The notes below the pieces were generated by a model. That model had not been told where the DNA came from, made no database searches, and saw only the letters and a program-made list of their open reading frames with translations. The position numbers and the translations under genes are program-made. Positions 1-7,057 of a stretch of 14,600 bases of DNA are shown here, piece by piece. The stretch's first letter is position 1. Each line of letters begins with the position of its first letter. The stretch comes from an uncultured Collinsella sp. (lineage in GTDB: Bacteria > Actinomycetota > Coriobacteriia > Coriobacteriales > Coriobacteriaceae). The DNA lies in the NCBI GenBank assembly GCA_902493615.1, contig CABUQK010000048.1, forward strand, positions 1 through 14,600, in the 5' to 3' direction.

Positions 1-52
<52 letters not shown>

Positions 53-82
53 GGTTTTATCTCCTTTCGAGATACAATGTAC

Positions 83-126
83 AAGCGGGGCCTGCCGATT
101 CCTCGGCGGGTCCCGCTTTTCTTTTT
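83..126 (+). terminator. Intrinsic terminator after rpsI
   Basis: Bases 83-98 pair with 103-118: AAGCGGG with CCCGCTT at the base, then one G-T pair, then CCTGCCGA with TCGGCGGG around a TTCC loop. A T-rich tract (TTTTCTTTTT, 117-126) follows directly. The long GC-rich stem plus U-tract is a textbook rho-independent terminator closing the ribosomal protein operon and separating it from glmM. Confidence 0.93.
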
Positions 127-175
127 CGACTAGGGTGGGCGGTTGCATATCGCCTGCTAGGGAAGGAGCGATCCT

Positions 176-1513
176 ATGCCCCAGAACATCTTCGGTACCG
201 ATGGCGTCCGTGGCGTCGCCAATGCCGACCTCTCGTGCGATCTCGCGTTTCGCCTGGGCCGCGCGGCGACCAAGTTCCTTGGTCCGGATATCTGCATCGG
301 CCGTGACACGCGCCTTTCGGGCACCATGCTCGAGAGCGCTCTGACCGCCGGCATTATGGCCGAGGGCGGCCGTCCGCACTGCTGCGGCGTTATCCCCACG
401 CCCGCCGTGGCGCTGCTCACCGTTCAGAACGAGCTCGACGGCGGCATCGTCATCTCTGCTTCGCATAATCCGCCGGAGTTCAACGGCATCAAGTTCTTTA
501 GCCGCAAGGGTATGAAACTTCCCGATGCTGTCGAGGAAGAGATCAGCGCCTGGGTCATGTCCGAGGAAGCCATGGCTGCCGACACGCTGCCGACCGGTGC
601 CGGCGTGGGCCACATTATCAAGATGAAGGACGCCCGCAAGGCATATGTCGACCACGCCATCGATACGCTTGATGGCCTGAGGCTCGACGGCCTAGTCGTT
701 GCTGTCGACTGCGGCCATGGCGCTTCCTGCCAGACCACGCCCGCCGCGCTGCAGCGCCTGGGTGCCACGGTCCATGCCATCAACACCGATTATTGCGGCA
801 CGGACATCAATGTCGAGTGCGGCTCTACGCACCTCGAGCCCCTGCGCGAGCTCGTGCTGCGCACCCATGCTGATATCGGTCTGGCCCACGACGGCGACGC
901 CGATCGCGTGCTCTTTGTGGACAGCGAGTGCAATGAGATCGACGGTGACTACATCCTGGCTATCTGCGGTTCTGACCTCGCCGCTCGCGGCAAGCTCGCC
1001 AACTCCGAGATCGTCTCGACCGTCATGTGCAACCTGGGCTTCTCCATCGCTATGAAGGAGCAGGGCTTCGAGATGGTCCAGACCGCCGTGGGCGACCGCT
1101 ACGTTCTGGAGCGCATGCTCGCGGACGGCGCCGTCATCGGCGGCGAACAGTCCGGCCACATCATCTTCCTGGAGCACAATACCACCGGCGACGGCCTGGT
1201 GACGGCTCTGCAGCTGCTGGCCGTGCTCAAGCGCACCGGTCGCACCCTCACCGATCTTGCCGGCATCATGAAGAAGTACCCGCAGGTACTCGTCAACGTG
1301 CATTCCGACAACAAGGCTGGTCTGGACGATTGCCAGCCCATTTGGGACGCCGTTGCTGCTGCCGAGAAGGAGCTTGACGGCCGCGGCCGCATTCTGGTGC
1401 GCCCGAGTGGTACCGAGCCGCTGGTCCGCGTGATGGCCGAGGCCGAGACGCACGAGCTGACTCAGCGCGTTGTCGACGACATCGTCGAGGTTGTCAAGCG
1501 CGAACTTCCCTAA
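176..1513 (+). CDS. glmM: Phosphoglucosamine mutase GlmM
   Basis: GlmM interconverts glucosamine-6-phosphate and glucosamine-1-phosphate in the cytoplasm, feeding UDP-GlcNAc for peptidoglycan. The 445-residue protein has the normal family length and all four active-site loops. The phosphoserine loop ISASHNP has the catalytic Ser at about 96. The Mg-binding loop DGDADR is at 239-244, the sugar-specificity loop GGEQSGH at 322-328, and the phosphate-binding loop RPSGTEP at 409-415. The N-terminal FGTDGVRG is also typical. The ATG at 176 follows GGAAGGAG with good spacing. The gene lies after the rpsI terminator, so it needs its own promoter in roughly 127-160, where I see no convincing -35/-10 pair. 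Codon use is strongly biased (GCC, CTC, CGC, AAG), as expected of a well-expressed gene. Confidence 0.97.
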   Translation: MPQNIFGTDGVRGVANADLSCDLAFRLGRAATKFLGPDICIGRDTRLSGTMLESALTAGIMAEGGRPHCCGVIPTPAVALLTVQNELDGGIVISASHNPPEFNGIKFFSRKGMKLPDAVEEEISAWVMSEEAMAADTLPTGAGVGHIIKMKDARKAYVDHAIDTLDGLRLDGLVVAVDCGHGASCQTTPAALQRLGATVHAINTDYCGTDINVECGSTHLEPLRELVLRTHADIGLAHDGDADRVLFVDSECNEIDGDYILAICGSDLAARGKLANSEIVSTVMCNLGFSIAMKEQGFEMVQTAVGDRYVLERMLADGAVIGGEQSGHIIFLEHNTTGDGLVTALQLLAVLKRTGRTLTDLAGIMKKYPQVLVNVHSDNKAGLDDCQPIWDAVAAAEKELDGRGRILVRPSGTEPLVRVMAEAETHELTQRVVDDIVEVVKRELP

Positions 1514-1543
1514 TGGTCAAAAACGGGTGCCAAGTGGTAAACT
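1514..1543 (+). promoter_or_regulatory. Possible promoter for the EIIA gene
   Basis: Right after the glmM stop there is TGGTCA (1514-1519, 4 of 6 matches to the -35 consensus), an 18-nt spacer, then TAAACT (1538-1543, 4 of 6 to -10). The -10 is preceded by TG one base away, forming an extended -10. The EIIA start codon is about 40 nt downstream. No terminator is visible between glmM and this gene, so read-through from glmM is also possible. The call rests on consensus matching only. Confidence 0.35.
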
Positions 1544-1584
1544 GTTAAGGTTATTTTGGTTGATCGGTATGTCCGAGGGGGAGC

Positions 1585-2082
1585 ATGTTCACTAAAGTCC
1601 TAAGGTCTTTTGGTATGCGTGGTCGAGTCCTTACGTTGGATGCTCCCATCTCGGGTGACGTCATTCCGCTCTCCGAGGTAAACGATCAGACGTTTGCTAC
1701 CGGCCTTTTGGGCCAGGGCGTGGCGATTCAGCCCACCGGAACGCGCGTGATCGCGCCGGCTGATGCCAAGGTCGAGGCTATTTTTCCCACGGGACACGCC
1801 GTTGCGCTTAACACGGTCGATGGCTTGGATGTGCTCATCCACGTTGGTTTGGACACTGTTCAGCTCGAGGGCAAGCACTTTACCGTACATGCGCAAGTGG
1901 GTGACATCGTCCATAAGGGCGATGTACTCATTGAGTTCGATCGCGAGGCAATTGCTGCCGAGGGCTACGATGTGACGGTTCCCATCTTGGTATGCAACTC
2001 CGTTGAGTTCTCGAGCATCAAGGGCTCCGTTGGCGTGCATGTCGAAGAGATGGACCAGCTCATCGTTGCTCGCGAGCGTTAG
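1585..2082 (+). CDS. crr: PTS glucose-family EIIA protein (Crr-like, single domain)
   Basis: Glucose-type EIIA accepts a phosphoryl group from HPr-P and passes it to sugar permeases; in some bacteria it also signals carbon status. The 165 residues match the single-domain length (E. coli Crr is 169). The two active-site histidines are visible: His71 in PTGHAVAL and His86 in VLIHVGLDTV, the latter being the phosphorylated residue by homology. Other hallmarks are APISGDVIPLSEVND near the N-terminus and KGDVLIEFD at 111-119. GAGGGGGAG just before the ATG is the ribosome site; a second in-frame ATG at codon 11 would remove the usual leader and is less likely. No HPr, EI or membrane EIIBC gene is in the window. 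Next to glmM and nagB it may serve GlcNAc or glucose uptake, which is inference. Confidence 0.93.
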   Translation: MFTKVLRSFGMRGRVLTLDAPISGDVIPLSEVNDQTFATGLLGQGVAIQPTGTRVIAPADAKVEAIFPTGHAVALNTVDGLDVLIHVGLDTVQLEGKHFTVHAQVGDIVHKGDVLIEFDREAIAAEGYDVTVPILVCNSVEFSSIKGSVGVHVEEMDQLIVARER

Positions 2083-2110
2083 CAAGTGCACGTGGCCATT
2101 AGTCTACAAT
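2081..2110 (+). promoter_or_regulatory. Weak candidate promoter for the nagB transcript
   Basis: TACAAT at 2105-2110 matches the -10 consensus at 5 of 6 positions and lies 23 nt after the EIIA stop. TTAGCA at about 2080-2085 could be a -35 (4 of 6) at a slightly long spacing. If used, transcription would start near 2117 and produce a leader of about 235 nt before nagB. The match could be chance. Confidence 0.25.
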
Positions 2111-2116
2111 TCAAAC

Positions 2117-2353
2117 ACGTTTACGGAGGGCGCCCTTGAAAGAGGACGCCCTCAGTGGCAAGATGGGATTTGTCCGAAGCTAAAAGGCTTTGGGTCACCG
2201 TGGACGGGCAGGGGCCTCGACGCGGCTAGACACGAGACACATACATTACGCGACCTCGCCCTGGTGGCCGCACACGTTGGTTGCGGCCGACGCGGGCCGC
2301 GGGCAAGTGCTTGTAAGGGAGCCTTGCCTCTCTTGTACGAGAAAGGACGCGTA
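2117..2353 (+). promoter_or_regulatory. Structured untranslated leader upstream of nagB
   Basis: Between the EIIA gene and nagB there are 271 nt with no credible gene. The stretch is rich in local inverted repeats. GAGGGCG (2126-2132) pairs with CGCCCTC (2147-2153). CGAAGC (2175-2180) pairs with GCTTTG (2187-2192) around TAAAAG. GGCCGCA (2266-2272) pairs with TGCGGCC (2282-2288). GGCAAG (2302-2307) pairs with CTTGCC (2323-2328), and this last helix competes with AAGG/CCTT inside it (2315-2318 with 2322-2325). No T-tract follows the first hairpin, so it is not an obvious EIIA terminator. I do not recognise a glmS ribozyme, T-box or other known riboswitch. A regulatory leader is an inference from structure and length. 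Confidence 0.4.
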
Positions 2354-3082
2354 ATGAAGATCATTAAAGCTAAAGACTACGAGGATATGAGCCGCAAGGC
2401 CGCTAATATCATCTCGGCCCAGGTTATCCTCAAGCCCGACTGTGTGCTGGGTCTTGCCACCGGCTCCACCCCGATCGGTGCCTACAAGCAGCTCGCTGCT
2501 TGGTACAAGAAGGGCGACGTCGACTTTGCCGAGGTCAGCACCTACAACCTGGACGAGTATCGCGGCCTTTCGCACGACGATCCCCAGAGCTATCACTACT
2601 TCATGCGTGAGAACTTCTTCGATCACATCAACATCGACCTGAACAACACGCATGTGCCCGACGGTTCCAACCCCGACGCCGCCGCTGCCTGCTCTGAGTA
2701 CGACAAGATCGTCGCCGAGGCCGGTTACCCGGATCTGCAGCTGCTCGGCATTGGCAACAACGGCCACATTGGCTTCAACGAGCCCGATGACCACTTCTCC
2801 AAGGGCACGCACTGCGTCGACCTCACCGAGAGCACCATTCAGGCCAACAGCCGCCTGTTCGACAGCATCGACGATGTTCCCCGTCAGGCCTACACCATGG
2901 GTACCCAGACCATCATGTATGCCCGCATGATCCTGGTCGTCGCCAACGGCGAGGCCAAGGCTCAGGCCGTGCATGACATGTGCTATGGTCCGGTTACGCC
3001 CGAGTGCCCGGCTTCGATCCTGCAGCTGCACACCAACTGCGTTGTCGTTGCCGACGAGGCCGCCCTTTCGCTCTGCGAGTAG
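2354..3082 (+). CDS. nagB: Glucosamine-6-phosphate deaminase NagB
   Basis: NagB converts glucosamine-6-phosphate to fructose-6-phosphate and ammonia, opposing the GlcN-6-P to cell wall flow served by GlmM next door. The 242 residues fit the short Gram-positive form, without the C-terminal extension of the 266-residue allosteric E. coli enzyme. Visible motifs are the phosphate loop LATGSTP (34-40), YNLDEYRGL with the general-base Asp67, and GIGNNGHIGFNEP with His138 and Glu143. Asn136 sits where E. coli has Asp141, as I recall for other Gram-positive NagBs. The reading frame is open upstream into the EIIA gene, but the ATG at 2354 is chosen because AAAGGA precedes it by about 7 nt and family homology begins there. 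A strong terminator follows. Codon bias suggests high expression. Confidence 0.96.
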   Translation: MKIIKAKDYEDMSRKAANIISAQVILKPDCVLGLATGSTPIGAYKQLAAWYKKGDVDFAEVSTYNLDEYRGLSHDDPQSYHYFMRENFFDHINIDLNNTHVPDGSNPDAAAACSEYDKIVAEAGYPDLQLLGIGNNGHIGFNEPDDHFSKGTHCVDLTESTIQANSRLFDSIDDVPRQAYTMGTQTIMYARMILVVANGEAKAQAVHDMCYGPVTPECPASILQLHTNCVVVADEAALSLCE

Positions 3083-3114
3083 CGCGAATCCTGCAGCTCG
3101 ACATAGCCTTGCCT

Positions 3115-3142
3115 AAGGCCTCCGCTTTGCGGGGGCCTTTTT
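3115..3142 (+). terminator. Intrinsic terminator after nagB
   Basis: AAGGCCTCCGC (3115-3125) pairs with GCGGGGGCCTT (3129-3139) around a TTT loop, with one G-T pair, and runs into TTTTT (3138-3142). It lies 33 nt after the nagB stop. It ends the glmM-EIIA-nagB region and isolates the regulator gene downstream. Confidence 0.93.
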
Positions 3143-3530
3143 GCTATCCCATTTCGCCCACTTGACCAAAATCTTGCCGCAAGCTTGACGAATGCCGGAT
3201 GCCCAACAGCTTGATTCATTCTATATCAGATTCTATGCAAAAATGCCACTAGAAGGTCGTAGACGGTAGCGGGTGCTAGGCGAGTTGAATGACATGGCTG
3301 AACCTTGTTCATCTGCGTTACACTGCCGCTTAGATGGGACAAGCTGACAAGCTCATTTACCTGCTTAAAGACCGATTAGTCGGGGGATTAATAACAATCG
3401 GCCCTTGCTGTACAAAAACTTGCCGCTTGCGTACCAAAAGACAACCTAAAACACAAGGTCGCTCTATTCATAGCGCGGCTTGTATGGTCTTGCGGCTACA
3501 GTGTCCATACGGTCGAGTTGAGGAGCGGGC
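3143..3530 (+). promoter_or_regulatory. 388-bp repeat-rich region upstream of the SARP-type regulator gene
   Basis: No credible gene lies here and the base composition is more AT-rich than its surroundings. The sequence carries several copies of an AGCTTG/CAAGCT word. One is the palindrome CAAGCTTG at 3179-3186, one is AGCTTGA at 3208-3214 (also 3182-3188), and a perfect tandem GACAAGCT GACAAGCT lies at 3338-3353. GTATGG (3482-3487) and CCATAC (3505-3510) form an inverted repeat that spans a TACAGT hexamer just before the regulator's ribosome site. I could not find a convincing -35/-10 pair. Binding by the regulator itself is a reasonable guess only. Confidence 0.4.
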
Positions 3531-6530
3531 ATGGTAAACGATTTGAGCGGTATAGACGACCTCGAGCTGATGCCGCTGGGCGGAGGCTATATGGTGCGAC
3601 GCGAACGCTTGATGAATGAGCTTATCGCCAAGGGCCGAAAGGCCGGCATCGTGGTTCTTTATGCGCCCGACGGGTTTGGGAAGACCTCGATGTTGCTGCA
3701 GTACACCCATGAGGTTAAATGCGACCCGACGCGAGGCCCCGTGCGGATTATCGAGGCCGATCGCGCCATTGGGCGCGAGGTGTTTATGCAGCTCGAGGTG
3801 GTTACCGAAGAACTCAAAGACAAACCGCACTCCCTTATCGCGATTGATAATGTGCCAAACCTCGATCAGCACGATACCGAAGACCTCATCGACAGGATTC
3901 GCGGCTTGCGCGCTATGGGGATAGGGGTCTTTATCTCCTGCCGTCCTTCAAATCGTCAGCTGATTCATGGGCTGGGCGATTCGGTTAAAATCAATGCGCA
4001 GATGCTCAAGGTGCATGCCTATGAGTATTCGGCGTGGGCATCGGCGTTTTCGATCAGCACATCGCTCGACTTTTATCAGCTCACGCAGGGCGTGCCCGAG
4101 CTCGTTTCGGCATTGCAGACAGGTCTGTATGGCCAAGGCGACGTGGCCGGCCTGCTCGAAAACGAGATTGTCAACGTATATGGTGCGGCACTTGCCGATC
4201 TGGCTTCACTCGACAATAATGCGCTGTTTTGCGTGGCGTGTCTCATGGTTTTGATGGGCGAGGGCAATATAGCAGAACTCGAGGCTTGCGGGGTGAGGCT
4301 GTCGATGGTCGACCAGTCCTACTTTGTACGCGACTACCCGATCTTTGGCTTGGACCCCGCCGAGCGGAGTTTTACGTGTCTGGGCACGGAGGATAACGGA
4401 CGCTTGCGTTTGCGTAAGTTGGTGGCCGAGGTTCGCCCCGAACTTGTTCCGAGGGCGGCCCGGATTTTGCTTAAGGCGGGCCGATGCGATGCGGCGATGG
4501 GCCTGGCGGACGCCTTTTTGGACCGTGATGCGGTCCTTGAACTTGCTGGGCAGTATGGGGTCGATCTTGCTCTGACGGGGCACGGGGCCGATATCTGCCG
4601 AGCAGCGCTGGGTACGATCGATGCCGACGATCCGGCTCTAGAGCCAACGCCTGCCGAGGCGCTTGGCGTATATCTGGCAGCGGTCAGCGTGTCCAACACA
4701 AAGCTCGCCCGCTATATGGCATCGGTCATCGAGCGCGAGGGCGAACGGGCGGCCTGTGAAATAGACCCTGTTTCATGGAGGGTAGCCCAGACACTGACGG
4801 CTGTTTGCTATGGGGACAACGGGCTTGGGCTTCCTACGAACCTGGCCGTGCCAGAAATAGAGACGTCCCACACCGCACTCGACATGTTGTCTGCGCATAT
4901 CGAGGTCAAGCGATGCCTGACCGAACGGGGAGATGACGGCGACGTTCTACAGCAGCTCAAAACGAGCAAGGCCTACGACTGCGAGCTCGACATCGCGGGG
5001 ATTGTTATACGGGCCGACAGCATGCTGGTGGAGCTCTTTGACGGGTCGTTTGCAGGAACCGACGAGCGCGACGACGAGATGACGGTGGTGCGGGAGGCGC
5101 TCGACGTACGTGGACTTAAGGCGATGGCTATCTGGGTGCGCATGGTGTTGGCGGCACGGCGGCTCCTTTCCGGCTTGCCGGTAACCGACGACGCGGCGTT
5201 CAACGAGCTCGATCGTTTTGCCGTGCGCATGCGCGACAACCAGATTCAGCTGTTTGGCCTGTTGTTAGAAGGCTGGCAGTCGCTGGCAGAGGGACGGCCG
5301 GTTAATGCAAAGTTCCGTGCGGTCCAAGTGCTCAAACTTGCCGAGGAGTCGATTGCGTACATGCGCGATAACGCATTGCTGCTGGAGCGCGCGGCATATC
5401 TGCGAAATACATCGATGGTTTCGGTGCGCGAGGAAGCGGAGTTGCTCGATATAAGCCAGACGCAGGTTGGTGGCGCAGAAGCCTGGATGGTGGCGCTGCA
5501 TTTGGCCTGTGCGGGCCGAGACAGCGACCTTGCGGCCTGGATGTCCATGAATCGTGCGGGGATTCTAGAGCCATCGTATCGGCTCTTTGCGCGCCTTGCC
5601 ATGCATTGTCTGGGCGAGCCGGCGGCCAGGATACGCAAGAAGCTTCCCGTGCGCGAACTGTCGCGGTACTCGCTGCGCGACGATTTGGAAGGGGAGGGCG
5701 AGCGCCTGTTCCAGGCTGGCGAGGTTGAAGCCGTTGATACCATCGACCATATCGAGATTCGCATGTTTGGTGCGTTTCGCGCCGAGCGCGACGGGTTTCC
5801 CATCACGGACAAAATGTGGCGTCGCAAGAAGGCGGCGACACTTGCCGAGCGGCTTGCGCTGGGCATGGATGCGCTCGTCGATCGTGAGACGCTGGCCATG
5901 GAGCTGTGGCCCCATGCCGAGTTCAATAGCGCCCGCAATAACCTGTACTCGACGATATCGCGCTTGCGGTCGGCTTTGGGGCCGACGCCGGATGGCAAGT
6001 CGTGTGTGCTCATCCAAAATGAATGCATCGGACTCAACGGCGACTACGTCAAGACCGATGTACGGCTGTTTGACCAGATAAGCCGCGAGGTTTTGGGAAA
6101 TCGCACGGGTGCGCGCGGGCCCCATTTAGTTGAGCTGTGCCTTAAAATTGAGCAGCTTTATGCCGGACCGCTGTATGTTCCCAATGGCTGTAATCCCACC
6201 TACTTTTTGCGTATGCGACGCATTATGCAGTCAAAGTACATCGATTGCATGATTAAGGGAGCAAATGCCGCTCTAGAAGAAAACGATCTGCAGTCGGCGA
6301 TTTGGCTGGCGGAGTCGGGGCTTCGGCAGGAAACGGCGCGTGAGGATATGGTGCGCTGCGCCATGCGTGTCTACAGTGCGGCGGGGCGGCGGCGCGATAT
6401 CGTCGAGCTATACAGTGGGCATATGCACCATCTGAGGGAGCAGGTCAATGGCGTGCCCGAGCCCGAGACGCGGCGTCTATACGAGCGCTTGGTGGAGGGG
6501 CGGCTCAATCGCGTGCTGGTCGAGCGATAA
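3531..6530 (+). CDS. Large STAND-type ATPase with C-terminal SARP (winged helix plus BTAD) domain; transcriptional regulator
   Basis: This 999-residue cytoplasmic protein looks like a signal-integrating transcription activator. The N-terminus resembles MalT/AfsR-class NTPases: Walker A APDGFGKTS at 45-53 and a Walker B-like LIAIDN at 102-107. The middle (about 300-730) is helical and poorly conserved to my eye. The C-terminus has an OmpR-like winged helix (about 741-845: IRMFGAFRAERDG, LAMELWPHAE, SARNNLYSTISRLRSALG). A helical BTAD domain follows (about 846-990: DVRLFDQISREV, YAGPLY, LVRCAMRVYSAAGRRRDIVELY-like pattern). This is the reverse of AfsR, where the SARP part is N-terminal. The ATG follows TTGAGGAG by 6 nt. 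The gene stands alone between terminators, with more mixed codon use than glmM or nagB. Target genes and ligand are unknown. Confidence 0.85.
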   Translation: MVNDLSGIDDLELMPLGGGYMVRRERLMNELIAKGRKAGIVVLYAPDGFGKTSMLLQYTHEVKCDPTRGPVRIIEADRAIGREVFMQLEVVTEELKDKPHSLIAIDNVPNLDQHDTEDLIDRIRGLRAMGIGVFISCRPSNRQLIHGLGDSVKINAQMLKVHAYEYSAWASAFSISTSLDFYQLTQGVPELVSALQTGLYGQGDVAGLLENEIVNVYGAALADLASLDNNALFCVACLMVLMGEGNIAELEACGVRLSMVDQSYFVRDYPIFGLDPAERSFTCLGTEDNGRLRLRKLVAEVRPELVPRAARILLKAGRCDAAMGLADAFLDRDAVLELAGQYGVDLALTGHGADICRAALGTIDADDPALEPTPAEALGVYLAAVSVSNTKLARYMASVIEREGERAACEIDPVSWRVAQTLTAVCYGDNGLGLPTNLAVPEIETSHTALDMLSAHIEVKRCLTERGDDGDVLQQLKTSKAYDCELDIAGIVIRADSMLVELFDGSFAGTDERDDEMTVVREALDVRGLKAMAIWVRMVLAARRLLSGLPVTDDAAFNELDRFAVRMRDNQIQLFGLLLEGWQSLAEGRPVNAKFRAVQVLKLAEESIAYMRDNALLLERAAYLRNTSMVSVREEAELLDISQTQVGGAEAWMVALHLACAGRDSDLAAWMSMNRAGILEPSYRLFARLAMHCLGEPAARIRKKLPVRELSRYSLRDDLEGEGERLFQAGEVEAVDTIDHIEIRMFGAFRAERDGFPITDKMWRRKKAATLAERLALGMDALVDRETLAMELWPHAEFNSARNNLYSTISRLRSALGPTPDGKSCVLIQNECIGLNGDYVKTDVRLFDQISREVLGNRTGARGPHLVELCLKIEQLYAGPLYVPNGCNPTYFLRMRRIMQSKYIDCMIKGANAALEENDLQSAIWLAESGLRQETAREDMVRCAMRVYSAAGRRRDIVELYSGHMHHLREQVNGVPEPETRRLYERLVEGRLNRVLVER

Positions 6531-6562
6531 AAAACGGGCGCCCGAAGTACTTGGGCACCCGT
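6529..6562 (-). terminator. Intrinsic terminator for yhbY, abutting the convergent regulator stop codon
   Basis: ACGGGCGCCC (6534-6543) pairs with GGGCACCCGT (6553-6562) with one C-A mismatch around a 9-nt loop. On the minus strand the stem is followed by six T (the A run 6529-6534). The orientation therefore fits the end of yhbY transcription. The A run overlaps the TAA stop of the regulator gene. On the plus strand the hairpin lacks a T-tract but could still end that transcript weakly. Confidence 0.85.
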
Positions 6563-6599
6563 AAGCTTGCTATGTGTTGGTTCGCCGGATCATTGGCTC

Positions 6600-6899
6600 T
6601 TAGACGAGCTTGATCTTCTCGATGTCCTTGCGCGAGGACTCGCGATACAGTGAGAACTTGCGGCCGATAACCTGGACGACCTCGGCGTGGCAGCGCTCGG
6701 CGAGCTCTTCGGCGGCCTCGCGGGCGGAAAGACTGGAGCCATCGAGCACGGAGCACTTAACGAGCTCGTGCTTCTCCAGGTAGGCGACCGTCTGCTCGAC
6801 GGTGCCCTCGTTGACATCGGACTTGCCGATGATGATGGCGGGGTTGAGGTGATGGGCCATGCTGCGAAGCTGCTTGACCTGTGCTCCTGTCAGTGCCAT
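6600..6899 (-). CDS. yhbY: YhbY-family (CRM domain) RNA-binding protein
   Basis: YhbY proteins are small CRM-domain proteins that associate with pre-50S ribosomal particles and are linked to ribosome assembly (family knowledge). The 99 residues cover the whole domain: LTGAQVKQLRSMAHHLNPAIIIGK at the N-terminus, the helix with LEKHELVKCSVL, and the C-terminal VVQVIGRKFSLYRES. One oddity is the loop that is normally GxxG (often GKNG): here it reads GKSD at 25-28. The ATG at 6899 is the start expected from the family, with only a weak GAAAGCGAG ribosome site. A GC-rich hairpin (6926-6940) sits 26 nt upstream. An intrinsic terminator lies about 40 nt past the stop. The methyltransferase gene lies 158 nt upstream in the same direction. 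Confidence 0.92.
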   Translation of the reverse strand: MALTGAQVKQLRSMAHHLNPAIIIGKSDVNEGTVEQTVAYLEKHELVKCSVLDGSSLSAREAAEELAERCHAEVVQVIGRKFSLYRESSRKDIEKIKLV

Positions 6900-6925
6900 G
6901 GGTTCTCGCTTTCTATGTATGGGGC

Positions 6926-6940
6926 GCCCCGCGACGGGGC
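6926..6940 (-). other. GC-rich hairpin in the yhbY 5' region
   Basis: GCCCCG (6926-6931) and CGGGGC (6935-6940) form a six-pair stem with a 3-nt loop, 26 nt upstream of the yhbY start. No T-tract follows in either direction, so it is not a terminator. The rest of the 158-nt gap between the methyltransferase stop and yhbY shows no gene and no clear promoter. Confidence 0.4.
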
Positions 6941-7057
6941 CTTAATCTACGTGAGCTGTCCCACGATAGCGCAGGAACGGCGCGGTGTGGAGCGCGTTTG
7001 CCCAGTTCAAAAAGAATGCGGATGCCGAGTGAGTGGGCGGCGCGGGCTGCGAACGGG

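Noticed and set aside
692..1453. 253-codon minus-strand ORF opposite glmM
   Set aside because: It is a shadow of the GC-rich codon pattern of glmM, with no ribosome site and low-complexity composition.
2003..2353. In-frame 117-codon N-terminal extension of NagB reaching into the EIIA gene
   Set aside because: It overlaps the real EIIA gene in another frame, has no NagB homology, and the ATG at 2354 has a good ribosome site and matches the family N-terminus.
3334..3537. 67-codon plus-strand ORF upstream of the regulator
   Set aside because: There is no ribosome site, it overlaps the repeat-rich regulatory region and the regulator start, and it has no recognisable protein feature.
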